The notes beneath the pieces are model-generated. The model saw only the letters and a program-made list of their open reading frames with translations. It was not told the origin of the DNA and searched no databases. A DNA stretch of 64,000 nucleotides from positions 3,906,001 through 3,970,000 of the forward strand of contig NZ_JAJOLP010000001.1 of the NCBI RefSeq assembly GCF_021129215.1, written 5' to 3'. Shown piece by piece: positions 34,244-42,461 of the stretch. Position 1 is the first letter of the stretch. Every line of letters starts with the position of its first letter. The DNA is from Agromyces sp. S2-1-8 (lineage in GTDB: Bacteria > Actinomycetota > Actinomycetes > Actinomycetales > Microbacteriaceae). The position numbers and the translations under genes are program-made.

Positions 34244-35899
34244 ATGCCCCACGCCGACCTCGTCTTCACCGGCGGCCCCGTCTTCACCGCGAACACGGTG
34301 CGTTCGCGCGCCACGGCCGTCGCCGTGCGGGCCGGCCGCATCGTCGCCGTCGGCACCGATCACGACGTGCGCGACCTCGTCGGCCCGGGCACCGAGGTCG
34401 TCGACCTCGGCGGGCGCCTGCTCGTGCCCGGCTTCCAGGACGCGCACGTGCACCCCGTGTGGGGCGGCCTCGACATGCTGCGCTGCGACCTGCGCGACGG
34501 CGAGAGCGAGGCCGACTACCTCGAGACGATCGCGGCGTACGCCGCGTCGCACCCGGATGCCTCGTGGGTGCAGGGCGGCGGATGGTCGATGTCGGCCTTC
34601 CCGGGCGGGACGCCGACCGCCGCGGCCCTCGACCGGGTGCTGCCCGACCGTCCGGCGTTCCTGCCCAACCGCGACGGCCACGGCGCCTGGGTGAACTCGG
34701 CGGCCCTGCGTCTCGCCGGCATCGACCGGGGCACGCCCGACCCCGCCGACGGCCGCATCGAGCGCGACGCCGCCGGCGAGCCGACCGGGACGCTGCACGA
34801 GGGCGCGATGGACCTCGTTCGCCGCCACCTCCCCGAGACGACGCCGGCCGAGCTCGTCGACGCCGTGCTCGAGGGGCAGCGCTACCTGCACTCGTTCGGC
34901 GTCACGGCCTGGCAGGATGCGATCGTCGGCGACTACGGGGTCGGCGACGACCCCGGGCTCGCCTACCTCGCCGCGGCCGCCGCGGGCACCCTCACCGGCC
35001 GCGTCGTCGGCGCCCTCTGGTGGGACCGCACGCGCGGCCTCGAGCAGATCGACTCGCTCGTCGAGCGCCGCGAGCGCTACCGGGGCGGGCGCTTCGCCGC
35101 GACGAGCATCAAGGTCATGCAGGACGGCGTCGCCGAGAACTTCACGGCCTCGATGCTCGAGCCGTACTGCGACGGCCACGGCCACGCGACCGACAACTCG
35201 GGCATCTCGTTCGTGCCGCCCGAGATCCTGAACGAGGCGGCCCCGCGGCTCGACGCCCTCGGCTTCCAGCTGCACTTCCACGCGATCGGCGACCGCGCGG
35301 TGCGCGAGTGCCTCGACGCCGTCGAGCACGCGATCGCGCGCAACGGCCGCAGCGACCACCGCCACCACATCGCGCACCTGCAGGTCGTGCACCCCGACGA
35401 CGTGTCGCGATTCCGCGAGCTCGGCGTGGTCGCGAACATGCAGTCGCTGTGGGCGGCGCTCGAGCCGCAGATGGTCGATCTGACGCTGCCGTTCCTCGGC
35501 TCGCCGCGCGACGCGTGGCAGTACCCGTTCGGCGACCTGCTGCGCGCGGGCGCCGTGCTCGCGGCAGGCAGCGACTGGTCGGTCTCGACGCCGAACCCGC
35601 TCGCCGCGATCCACGTCGCGGTGAACCGGGTGTCGGCGCCGGGCGAGGAGGAGGGCGAGTACCCGCCGTTCCTCCCCGAGCAGGCGATCGACCTCGCGAC
35701 CTCGCTCACCGCGTACACGGCGGGGTCGGCGTACGTGAACCACCTCGACGAGACCGGCACGATCGAGGTCGGCAAGCTCGCCGACCTCGCCCTGCTCGAC
35801 CGAGACCCCTTCGCCGGGCCCGCCGACGCGATCGGCGCGACGCGCGTGCTGCAGACCTTCGTCGAGGGCGAGCGCGTCTACGCGGCAGGCGACGCCTGA
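34244..35899 (+). CDS. Amidohydrolase family 3 protein (YtcJ-like)
   Basis: A 551-residue metal-dependent hydrolase. The metal motif FQDAHVHP (His68, His70) follows the usual beta-sandwich start, and later blocks [26 protein letters not shown] and [14 protein letters not shown] supply further His and the catalytic Asp. YtcJ-like enzymes hydrolyse amide or carbamoyl bonds of poorly known substrates. It lies 107 bp after the polyamine permease with GAAAGGA upstream, so it is probably cotranscribed and may free amines from N-acylated or formylated forms. Confidence 0.85.
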   Translation: MPHADLVFTGGPVFTANTVRSRATAVAVRAGRIVAVGTDHDVRDLVGPGTEVVDLGGRLLVPGFQDAHVHPVWGGLDMLRCDLRDGESEADYLETIAAYAASHPDASWVQGGGWSMSAFPGGTPTAAALDRVLPDRPAFLPNRDGHGAWVNSAALRLAGIDRGTPDPADGRIERDAAGEPTGTLHEGAMDLVRRHLPETTPAELVDAVLEGQRYLHSFGVTAWQDAIVGDYGVGDDPGLAYLAAAAAGTLTGRVVGALWWDRTRGLEQIDSLVERRERYRGGRFAATSIKVMQDGVAENFTASMLEPYCDGHGHATDNSGISFVPPEILNEAAPRLDALGFQLHFHAIGDRAVRECLDAVEHAIARNGRSDHRHHIAHLQVVHPDDVSRFRELGVVANMQSLWAALEPQMVDLTLPFLGSPRDAWQYPFGDLLRAGAVLAAGSDWSVSTPNPLAAIHVAVNRVSAPGEEEGEYPPFLPEQAIDLATSLTAYTAGSAYVNHLDETGTIEVGKLADLALLDRDPFAGPADAIGATRVLQTFVEGERVYAAGDA

Positions 35900-35983
35900 T
35901 CGGGATGCCGCGGGCGTGCGCTTCGTCGTCGTGGCATCGCCCGACGACAGGGGCCCGGCACGAGGCATCCCTGAGATGCGGGA

Positions 35984-36015
35984 AGCGGGGGCGCACCCGA
36001 AGGTGCGCCCCCGCT
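35984..36015. terminator. Perfect 14-bp hairpin, bidirectional terminator
   Basis: AGCGGGGGCGCACC (35984-35997) and GGTGCGCCCCCGCT (36002-36015) pair perfectly around a CGAA loop. It separates the convergent amidohydrolase and lipoprotein genes. No T-run is present. Confidence 0.75.
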
Positions 36016-36029
36016 CCGCAATCCGTGCG

Positions 36030-36491
36030 TTACGCGCAGATCGTGGTGAGCTCCGTGATGCTCGTAGTGAGCGACTCGAGGTGGTCGCTCATCGCCGAGA
36101 TGTCGGCGTTCGCCGGGTCGGCGAGCATGCCGTCGACGTACTCGACGTACTCGTTCATGGCGGTCGCGGCACCGTCGAGCGCGGGCTTGACGTCGGCGTT
36201 CGAGACCTGGTCGGCCGCGTCACCAACCTTGGCCTGGGCACCCTTGAACGCCTCGAGCGCGGCGGTCGGGTCGCTCGCGTCGACCGACGAGAGCGACTGC
36301 AGGTCGGTGAGGGTGCCCTCGACGATCTCGCACGCCTCCTCCTTGCTCTGGTCGGCGGCGGGTGCAGCCTCGGCGCTGTCGGCCTTCGAGTCGGACTTCG
36401 CGTCGTCGGCGGAGCCGGTGGCGGCACAACCCGTGAAGAGCAGCGCGAGCAGCGCGAACGAGGCGGCGGCGAGCGGACGTGATGCAGTCAT
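36030..36491 (-). CDS. Small secreted lipoprotein, helical
   Basis: A 153-residue predicted lipoprotein: signal MTASRPLAAASFALLALLFT, lipobox LFTGC with Cys22, a Ser/Asp/Ala-rich spacer, then about 110 residues of amphipathic helices with a Cys near each end (EEACEIVEG and ITELTTICA), which could form a disulfide. No family is recognised. A perfect dyad at 36574-36591 lies about 80 bp upstream. Function unknown. Confidence 0.75.
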   Translation of the reverse strand: MTASRPLAAASFALLALLFTGCAATGSADDAKSDSKADSAEAAPAADQSKEEACEIVEGTLTDLQSLSSVDASDPTAALEAFKGAQAKVGDAADQVSNADVKPALDGAATAMNEYVEYVDGMLADPANADISAMSDHLESLTTSITELTTICA

Positions 36492-36573
36492 CTGTGTGAT
36501 TCCCCTGGATTTTCGGTACCGAGTCGTTCCCGGTCCCCCGCTCCATCCAAGCAGGAGGCACCGACAGCGCGAA

Positions 36574-36591
36574 ATGGGGACCCGTCCCCAT
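36574..36591. promoter_or_regulatory. Tight perfect dyad upstream of the lipoprotein gene
   Basis: ATGGGGAC (36574-36581) and GTCCCCAT (36584-36591) are perfect 8-bp arms with only a two-base spacer, too short for a stable RNA hairpin loop. It therefore looks like a protein-binding dyad rather than a terminator. It lies between the WYL gene end and the lipoprotein start, upstream of the latter. Confidence 0.45.
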
Positions 36592-36622
36592 CGCCGGCCG
36601 ACCGCCGTCGAGCGCCGCCGGG

Positions 36623-37621
36623 TCAGGGGTACCGCGCCGTGAGGGCGACGCCGACCTGGGCGAGTCGTCCACGGAGTCCGACGGGTGCGACGACCTCGAT
36701 CTCCGCAGCCCAGCCCGCGAGTCGTCGAACGAGGACCGTCTCGCTCTGGGCGACGACGCGCACCCGCACCCGCCCGTCGCGCACGTCGCCGGGGCCGTCG
36801 ACGTCGTCGTGGACCTCCTCGTCGACGAGGCCCCCGACCCAGCCGCGGAACTCGTCGGCCGCGGCCGGGTCGACGAGCACGACGGCCTCGACGCGGCGGC
36901 GAGCGCGCTGCGCGGCGGCGCGCAGGTCGGCCCAGGCGACATCGAGGTCGAAGTCCGCGGGCGGCTCGAACCGCTCGGCGAGCGCCTCGACGTCGGCCAT
37001 GCGATCGACGCGGTAGCTCCGTCGATCGGCGACGTCGGGCGCCACGTCCGCCGAGTCGTGCGGCACCCGGTCGGCGATCAGGTACCACGTGCCGCGCGTG
37101 TCGATGAGACCGAGCGGGCGCACGGTGCGCGACGCCGGCTCGCCGCCCCAGCGCGTGTAGGTGAAGCGCACGACACGTCGCTCGACCACCGCCGCCTGCA
37201 GCACCTCGACCCGGTGCGACGGCCGGGTCGCCGGCGCGTCCCACCCGCCGGAGTCGACGACGATCGACTCGGCGGCGGCCTCGGCCTCGGCGCGGAACGT
37301 CGCGGGCAGGGCCCGCAGCACCTTGCGCAGGGCCGAGCGCGCCTCCTCGCTCTCACCGGCGCGAGGTCCGAACAGGAGGAACAGCGCTCGCGCCTCGGCC
37401 GCCGTGAAGCCGCTGAGGTCGGTGCGGCCCTCGCCGAGGAGCTGCCAGCCGCCGCCCCGGCCCGGCTGCGGGTAGACGGGGATCCCGGCCGCCGACAGCG
37501 CCTCGAGGTCGCGGCGGGCCGTGGCGACCGAGATCTCGAGCTCCTCGGCGAGCTGCCTCGCGGTGACCCTGCCTCGCGCCTGCATGACGAGGAGGGTCGC
37601 GACGAGTCGGTCTGCACGCAT
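36623..37621 (-). CDS. YafY-like WYL-domain transcriptional regulator
   Basis: A 332-residue regulator: N-terminal winged helix (RVTARQLAEELEISVATARR then DLEALSAAG), the loop VYPQPGRGGGWQL, a WYL domain (RTVRPLGLIDTRGTWYLIA) and a C-terminal WCX extension. WYL domains bind nucleic acid or small ligands. It is divergent from a VOC-family gene, a common WYL-regulator arrangement, so that gene is its probable target. Confidence 0.9.
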   Translation of the reverse strand: MRADRLVATLLVMQARGRVTARQLAEELEISVATARRDLEALSAAGIPVYPQPGRGGGWQLLGEGRTDLSGFTAAEARALFLLFGPRAGESEEARSALRKVLRALPATFRAEAEAAAESIVVDSGGWDAPATRPSHRVEVLQAAVVERRVVRFTYTRWGGEPASRTVRPLGLIDTRGTWYLIADRVPHDSADVAPDVADRRSYRVDRMADVEALAERFEPPADFDLDVAWADLRAAAQRARRRVEAVVLVDPAAADEFRGWVGGLVDEEVHDDVDGPGDVRDGRVRVRVVAQSETVLVRRLAGWAAEIEVVAPVGLRGRLAQVGVALTARYP

Positions 37622-37723
37622 GTTCCGATTCTCGTCGCAAAAGTAGTCAAGAGGTGAGCACTTCTGCGTTCGATCATGGATTCATCAGGGCGACGACCGG
37701 TCGCCGAGGACGAGGAGAATCCC

Positions 37724-38158
37724 ATGCTGCGAGGCATCGCCACCATCAACTGCTACGTCGACGACCCCGCCGCGGCCGCGGCCTGGTACACCGAGGTGCT
37801 CGGCATCGAGCCGTACTTCAGCCGTCCCGGCCCCGACGGGAGCCCGGCCTACGTCGAGTTCCGCATCGGCGACCACCAGCAGGAACTCGGGTTCATCGAC
37901 CGCCGGTTCGCGCCGGCGGGGCTCGGCGCCGGCACCGGCGGCGCGCTCGTGCACTGGCACGTCGACGACCTGGAGCGGGCGGTCGCGCGGCTCGTCGAGC
38001 TCGGCGCGACGCCCCTCATGCCGATCACGGAGCACGGCCCCGGTTTCGTCACGGCCTCGGTCGTCGACCCGTTCGGCAACGTCCTCGGCGTGATGACCAA
38101 CGTGCACTACCTCGACATGCTCGGCGGGCCGGCGCCCGTGCTCGCGCGCGAGGGCTGA
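37724..38158 (+). CDS. VOC family (glyoxalase/dioxygenase fold) protein
   Basis: A 144-residue protein with two beta-alpha-beta-beta-beta modules: ATINCYVDDPAAAAAWYTEV at the start and VHWHVDDLERAVARLVELGA then VVDPFGNVLGVM in the second half. Many related proteins are glyoxalases or bleomycin-resistance-like binders; the substrate is unknown. ATG 37724 is preferred over the in-frame 37676 because GAGGAG is six bases upstream. It is divergent from the WYL regulator. Confidence 0.85.
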   Translation: MLRGIATINCYVDDPAAAAAWYTEVLGIEPYFSRPGPDGSPAYVEFRIGDHQQELGFIDRRFAPAGLGAGTGGALVHWHVDDLERAVARLVELGATPLMPITEHGPGFVTASVVDPFGNVLGVMTNVHYLDMLGGPAPVLAREG

Positions 38159-38186
38159 GCCGGCCGGGGGCCGCAGGCGGGTGATC

Positions 38187-38215
38187 GGCCGCCCGGGTCC
38201 CCGACCCGGGCGGCC
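38187..38215. terminator. Perfect 13-bp hairpin, bidirectional terminator
   Basis: GGCCGCCCGGGTC (38187-38199) and GACCCGGGCGGCC (38203-38215) pair perfectly around a three-base CCC loop, between the convergent VOC and epimerase genes. Confidence 0.75.
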
Positions 38216-38221
38216 CGTCCG

Positions 38222-39094
38222 TCAGGCGACGGATGCCTCGTCGGCGACGATCTCGTCGATCACGCTCGTGCGCTCCGGAACCCAGCCGAGTGCGCGGGCC
38301 TTCGCGCCGAATGCACGCTGGTCGAGGAGCAGCGCATCGGCGAACGCCTCGCCGAGCCGCGAGCGCGAGCGCCCGGCGCCCTCAGCGACGACGCCCGTGG
38401 CACCTCCCCGACCGACGACCGCCTCGGCGACCTCGCGCACGGTCGTCGGCGATCCGTCGCTGCCGACGACCCGGCCGAGCCCTGACTCGTGCTCGACCGC
38501 GAGCCGGTACAGGCGCGCGAGGTCGTCGACGTGCACCCACGTCCAGTGCTGGTCCCCGTCGCCGATGAGCTCGAGGCGGCCGGCGGCGTCGCGCGGCGCC
38601 TCCACGACCAGCCCGGAGAGCCCGCGACCGCGCCCGTAGACGACGCCCGGTGCGATGACCGTCACCGCATCGGATGCCGCGAGCAGCCGCTCCTCGATCG
38701 GCACCCGCCACGCGACCAGTTCCGGCGGGTTGGGCACGGCGTCGTCGTCGAGGTCGTCGCCCGCGCCGTACGCCCAGATGCCGCCGGTGTGCACGTACCG
38801 GCGGCCGGTGCCCGCGAAGGCGTCGAGCACCGCCTCCGCGATCGCCCTGTCGAACGCGGCCGCATCGGCGGCGGGCGCCGCGGTGTGGATCGCCGCGTCG
38901 ACGCCGTCGAGCCGACGCGCGAGCCACGAGGCATCCGTCAGTTCGCCGATCGCCGCGGTCGCACCGCGCACGGTGACGTCGTCGGCCGCGCGCTCACTGC
39001 GCACGGCCGCGACGACGTCGTGTCCCGCGCCGACGAGTTCGTCGAGCACGGCCGATCCGATGTATCCGGTCGCCCCGGTCAGTAGAATCCTCAT
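38222..39094 (-). CDS. NAD-dependent epimerase/dehydratase family protein
   Basis: A 290-residue extended short-chain dehydrogenase. The dinucleotide motif is LLTGATGYIGSAVLDEL at residues 4-20. Further blocks are GVDAAIHTAAPA, the YVHTGGIWAYGAG region where the catalytic Ser/Tyr normally lies, and WTWVHVDDLARLYRLAVE. The usual YxxxK is not obvious, so catalysis may be altered or the protein may act as an NAD sensor. It is divergent from an HxlR regulator with a small dyad between them and is likely its target. Confidence 0.85.
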   Translation of the reverse strand: MRILLTGATGYIGSAVLDELVGAGHDVVAAVRSERAADDVTVRGATAAIGELTDASWLARRLDGVDAAIHTAAPAADAAAFDRAIAEAVLDAFAGTGRRYVHTGGIWAYGAGDDLDDDAVPNPPELVAWRVPIEERLLAASDAVTVIAPGVVYGRGRGLSGLVVEAPRDAAGRLELIGDGDQHWTWVHVDDLARLYRLAVEHESGLGRVVGSDGSPTTVREVAEAVVGRGGATGVVAEGAGRSRSRLGEAFADALLLDQRAFGAKARALGWVPERTSVIDEIVADEASVA

Positions 39095-39124
39095 GCCCGA
39101 GACGCTACGGACGCGTCGCCGGTT

Positions 39125-39138
39125 ACTTCAACGGAAGT
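39125..39138. promoter_or_regulatory. Small dyad between HxlR regulator and epimerase gene
   Basis: ACTTC (39125-39129) and GAAGT (39134-39138) form a perfect dyad with four bases between; the wider GGTTACTTC and GAAGTTCCC match at seven of nine positions. HxlR proteins usually bind short dyads in divergent promoters like this one, so it is a plausible operator. Confidence 0.45.
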
Positions 39139-39172
39139 TCCCTCGGGGGAACCGCACCTGCACGGGGGTCCG

Positions 39173-39553
39173 ATGTCCGAGCCGAACGCCATCACCGCAG
39201 AGCCGTGGAGCGTGCTCGCGCCCGACTGCCCGAGCCGGGTCATCTTCGGGCGCATCGGCGAGCGCTGGACCATGTTCGTCATCCTCGCGCTCTCGCGCGC
39301 CGGCACCCTGCGATTCACCGAGCTGCGCGCCCGCGTCGGCGAGGTCACGCCGAAGGTGCTCACCGAGACGCTCCGGGCGCTCGAGGGCGACGGGCTCGTC
39401 GAGCGCCGCGCCTTCGCCGACTCGCCGCCCCGCGTCGAGTACTCGCTCACCCCGCTCGGCGAGTCGCTGCTCGAGCCGATCGGCGCGTTGCGCGACTGGG
39501 CCGAGCGGCACGTGCCCGAGGTGCTCGCGTCGCGCGAGCGCGCGCTCGGCTGA
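39173..39553 (+). CDS. HxlR family transcriptional regulator
   Basis: A 126-residue regulator of the HxlR/MarR-like winged-helix class: RIGERWTMFVILALSRAGTL, RFTELRARVGEVTPKVLTET and PPRVEYSLTPLGESLL are the family blocks. One cysteine is present in the N-terminal part (APDCPSRV); in HxlR-type redox or aldehyde sensors this is the sensing residue. Divergent from an NAD-dependent epimerase-like gene, which it likely controls. Confidence 0.9.
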   Translation: MSEPNAITAEPWSVLAPDCPSRVIFGRIGERWTMFVILALSRAGTLRFTELRARVGEVTPKVLTETLRALEGDGLVERRAFADSPPRVEYSLTPLGESLLEPIGALRDWAERHVPEVLASRERALG

Positions 39554-39618
39554 CGCACGCCGCGCACACGCGAGCACCGCGTGTCGAGAGCACCCACCCG
39601 TCGCGCTACGGTGGGCGG

Positions 39619-40203
39619 GTGACCCGCGTGCTGCTCATCATCGACATCCAGCAGGACTACTTCCCGGGCGGGCGGCACCCGCTCGTCGACCCCGATGCCG
39701 CGGCCGCCGCAGCGGCGCGCCTGCTCGCCGCGTGGCGCGAGCGCGGCGAGCCGGTCGTGCACGTGCAGCACGTCTGGGACGCGCCCGACGCCGCGTTCTT
39801 CCAGCCGGGCACGCCGGGCGTCGAGATCCATCCGGTCGTCGCACCGCGCGCGGACGAAGCCCTCGTCACGAAGTCGAATCCGAACGCGTTCCTCGAGACC
39901 GACCTCGCCGAGCGCCTCGACGAGCTGGCCCGCAGCGCCGCGACGCCGGGCGACCCGATCAGCCCGGTCGACCTCGTCGTCGCGGGCATGATGTCGAGCA
40001 TGTGCGTCGACGCGACCGTGCGCGCCGCCGCCGACCGCGGTCATGCCGTCGCCGTCGCGCACGACGCGTGCGCCGCACCCGACCTCGAGTTCGACGGCGT
40101 CGTCGTCCCAGGTGCCCAGGTGCACGCGGCGTTCATGGCGGCGCTCGCCGACGGCTACGCCGCGGTCGACCTCGCCGACGAGATCATCGCGCGCATAGCG
40201 TAG
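39619..40203 (+). CDS. Isochorismatase-like cysteine hydrolase
   Basis: A 194-residue hydrolase with the family triad visible: Asp in LLIIDIQQDYF (near residue 9), Lys in ALVTKSNPNAF, and Cys129 in MMSSMCVDATVR. Such enzymes are nicotinamidase-, N-carbamoyl- or isochorismatase-like; the cysteine excludes true isochorismatase chemistry. It may hydrolyse an amide. GTG 39619 is the start. It lies 65 bp after the HxlR gene and may be cotranscribed. Confidence 0.88.
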   Translation: MTRVLLIIDIQQDYFPGGRHPLVDPDAAAAAAARLLAAWRERGEPVVHVQHVWDAPDAAFFQPGTPGVEIHPVVAPRADEALVTKSNPNAFLETDLAERLDELARSAATPGDPISPVDLVVAGMMSSMCVDATVRAAADRGHAVAVAHDACAAPDLEFDGVVVPGAQVHAAFMAALADGYAAVDLADEIIARIA

Positions 40204-40268
40204 TTTCGAGGTTATTCCGGCGCGCGACATCCAAATTGAGCCCGAAGCGGGGCCGAAGTCCCGAGTCT

Positions 40269-40284
40269 CGCAGAACTTCGCAAC
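40269..40284. promoter_or_regulatory. Candidate RamB-like autoregulatory site
   Basis: CGCAGAACTTCGCAAC lies about 50 bp before the RamB-like gene. Its core AACTTCGCAAC resembles the corynebacterial RamB box, which I recall as containing ACTTTGCAAA. CGCAGAA is the reverse complement of the TTCTGCG element repeated upstream of aceA. Autoregulation plus aceA control would mirror known RamB biology. Confidence 0.4.
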
Positions 40285-40329
40285 TTCTTCCGTTTGCGGG
40301 AACGCCGCGCGCGTGTGACCATCGATGGC

Positions 40330-41838
40330 ATGATCACCGCCGATCGCGCGCACCTCGCCCCCGTCGAACCGGCGGGCGCGCCCGCCGCCGCGCCCGAAGG
40401 GGCCGGTGAGCTCGACGCCCTCACGCTCGGCCGCCGCATCCGTGAGCGCCGGGTCGCACGAGGGATGACGCTCGGCGAACTGGCCCGCGCGATCGACCGG
40501 GCGCCCAGCCAGGTGTCGGCGATCGAGAACGGCAAGCGCGAGCCGCGACTGTCGATGCTGCGCACGATCGCCCTCGCACTCGGCACGAGCGTCGACGAGC
40601 TGCTGCGCACCGATGCGCCGAGCGAGCGGGCCGCCCTCGAGATCGCCGTCGAACGCGCCCAGCGGGGCCCGGTCTTCTCGGCGCTCGGACTCGACCCGTT
40701 CCGCGTGGCGAAGTCGATGAGCGACCAGACCCTGCAGACGATCCTCGCGCTGCACAACGAGATCGACCGCCTGCACCGCGAGCGCGCCGCGACCCCCGAG
40801 GAGGCGCGCCGGGCGAACGCCGAGCTGCGCGCCGAGATGCGCGCCCGCGACAACTTCTACCCCGAGCTCGAGCAGAAGGCGGCCGAGCTGCTCGAGGCCG
40901 TCGGCCACACCGGGGGCCCGGTCTCGCATCAGCTCGTCGCCGACATGGCGACCCACCTCGGCTACTCGCTGCACTACGTCGGCGACCTGCCGCACTCCAC
41001 CCGCTCGGTGACCGACAAGCGCAACGGCCGCATCTACCTGCCGACCCAGCAGTCGCCGTCGCGCGACTCCCGCTCCCCCATCCTGCAGGCGCTCGCGAGC
41101 CACCTGCTGGGTCACGAGGAGCCTGCGAGCTACGGCGACTTCCTGCGCCAGCGCATCGAGACCAACTACCTGACCGCAGCGATCCTGCTGCCCGAGCAGG
41201 CCGCGGTGCGCTACCTCACCGAGGCGAAGAACCTGCGGCGCATCTCGATGGAGGAGCTGCGCGACCACTTCGCGGTCTCGTACGAGACGGCGTCGCACCG
41301 GTTCACGAACCTCGCGACGGCCCGCCTCGACATCCCCGTGCACTTCATGAAGGTGCACGAGTCGGGCACGATCATCAAGGCGTACGAGAACGACCGGGTG
41401 CGGTTCCCCTCCGACGCACTCGGCGCCGTCGAGGGCACCACCGTCTGCCGCAACTGGACCGCTCGCACGGTCTTCGACGTCGACGACCGCTTCAGCCCCT
41501 GGTACCAGTACACCGACACGCCGTCGGGCACGTTCTGGTGCACGTCGCGCATCGAGAAGGCCAAGGAGGGCGAGTACTCGGTCTCGGTCGGCGTGCCGTT
41601 CGAGCACGTCAAGTGGTTCCGCGGCCGGGAGACACCGCATCGTGCGGTTTCTCGCTGCCCCGATCCGTCGTGCTGCCAGGCTCCCGCGGGCCTCGCCGAG
41701 AAGTGGGCGGATGCCTCGTGGCCGGCCGCGCGCACTCCGACATCGCTGCTCGCGGCGCTGCCGACGGGCACGTTCCCCGGCGTCGACCAGACCGAGGTGT
41801 ACGAGTTCCTCGAGCAGCACGCACCGGCGCTCGGCTGA
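40330..41838 (+). CDS. ramB: RamB/ScfR-like regulator of acetate and glyoxylate metabolism
   Basis: A 502-residue short-chain fatty acyl regulator. An XRE helix-turn-helix lies at about residues 33-90 (GMTLGELARAIDRAPSQVSA, IENGKREPRLSM). A peptidase-like IrrE/ImmA-type middle domain (LASHLLGHEEP, RQRIETNYLTAAILLPE) and the C-terminal ScfR domain with conserved Cys (FWCTSRIEKAKEGEYS, RCPDPSCC) follow. In Corynebacterium and Mycobacterium, RamB controls aceA, aceB and related genes; both occur in this window. ATG 40330 is used rather than TTG 40294; no strong ribosome site is seen for either, so the message may be leaderless. Confidence 0.88.
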   Translation: MITADRAHLAPVEPAGAPAAAPEGAGELDALTLGRRIRERRVARGMTLGELARAIDRAPSQVSAIENGKREPRLSMLRTIALALGTSVDELLRTDAPSERAALEIAVERAQRGPVFSALGLDPFRVAKSMSDQTLQTILALHNEIDRLHRERAATPEEARRANAELRAEMRARDNFYPELEQKAAELLEAVGHTGGPVSHQLVADMATHLGYSLHYVGDLPHSTRSVTDKRNGRIYLPTQQSPSRDSRSPILQALASHLLGHEEPASYGDFLRQRIETNYLTAAILLPEQAAVRYLTEAKNLRRISMEELRDHFAVSYETASHRFTNLATARLDIPVHFMKVHESGTIIKAYENDRVRFPSDALGAVEGTTVCRNWTARTVFDVDDRFSPWYQYTDTPSGTFWCTSRIEKAKEGEYSVSVGVPFEHVKWFRGRETPHRAVSRCPDPSCCQAPAGLAEKWADASWPAARTPTSLLAALPTGTFPGVDQTEVYEFLEQHAPALG

Positions 41839-41853
41839 CGGCCGAACGACGAA

Positions 41854-41892
41854 GGAGCGCACCGAGCCCCTCACGGGGTCCCGATGCGCTCC
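41854..41892. terminator. Hairpin terminator after the RamB-like gene
   Basis: GGAGCGCA (41854-41861) and TGCGCTCC (41885-41892) form the outer stem, with an inner CCCC/GGGG stem at 41867-41870 and 41875-41878. It lies between the convergent ramB-like and DUF7144 genes. Confidence 0.6.
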
Positions 41893-41914
41893 TCCGGCCG
41901 GCGCCGGCGTCGAC

Positions 41915-42319
41915 TCAGCGCGCGGCGGCCTTCAGCTCGCGTCCGTGCACCGTCAGCGCGTAGATCACGAGGATGTCGAGCACGATCAGGATGATCGACA
42001 GCCAGGGCTGGGCGGGAATCAGGAAGAGCTGCCCGATCGCGTTGACGATCGCGAGGATGATCGCGATGACCCGTGCCCAGGTGGCGCCTCCGAAGAGCGC
42101 GAGCGACGTGATGATCAGGAAGGCGCCGATGATCAGGTGCCACCAGCCCCACCCGGCGACGTTCATCATGAACAGGTTCTCGCTCGTGAGGAAGTAGGCG
42201 CTGTCGGGGCCGATGATGGCCATGAGTCCGTAGATCGCGTCGAAGATACCCGCGATCAGCAGCACGATCGCAGCGAAGTATCCCCAGCCGACCCAGCCGG
42301 TGGTTTCGGTGTCGCTCAT
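41915..42319 (-). CDS. DUF7144 family membrane protein
   Basis: A 134-residue protein with four membrane helices (about residues 12-32, 56-76, 83-100 and 106-126). WVGWGYFAAIVLLIAGIFDA and a NLFMMNVAGWGWWHLIIGA stretch are typical of the DUF7144 family, which has no known function. It begins a group of conserved small membrane and DUF proteins. The dyad at 42416-42434, about 100 bp upstream, resembles the sites at 46447 and 46483. Confidence 0.8.
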   Translation of the reverse strand: MSDTETTGWVGWGYFAAIVLLIAGIFDAIYGLMAIIGPDSAYFLTSENLFMMNVAGWGWWHLIIGAFLIITSLALFGGATWARVIAIILAIVNAIGQLFLIPAQPWLSIILIVLDILVIYALTVHGRELKAAAR

Positions 42320-42415
42320 TTCGGTTCCTCCCTGTGGGGTTGGACGGGCGCCCGGGAGTGAACCCGCGCGTCGCCTCGGTTGCCGTCACGGTACCGAGCC
42401 GCGACCTGCACAGGC

Positions 42416-42434
42416 ATCACTCAGGTTGCGTGAT
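42416..42434. promoter_or_regulatory. 19-bp dyad, shared with the 46447 locus
   Basis: ATCACTCAGGTTGCGTGAT: perfect ATCAC and GTGAT arms around nine bases. It agrees with ATCACGCAGATCGTGTGAT (46447-46465) at 15 of 19 positions. It lies upstream of the DUF7144 gene. Confidence 0.55.
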
Positions 42435-42461
42435 TCGCAGCCCCGGCGAGGTCTCGCGGGG

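Noticed and set aside
40693-41200. Active metalloprotease in the RamB-like protein
   Set aside because: The middle domain contains HLLGHEEP, resembling IrrE/ImmA peptidases, but this region is a conserved part of ScfR regulators with no shown protease activity.
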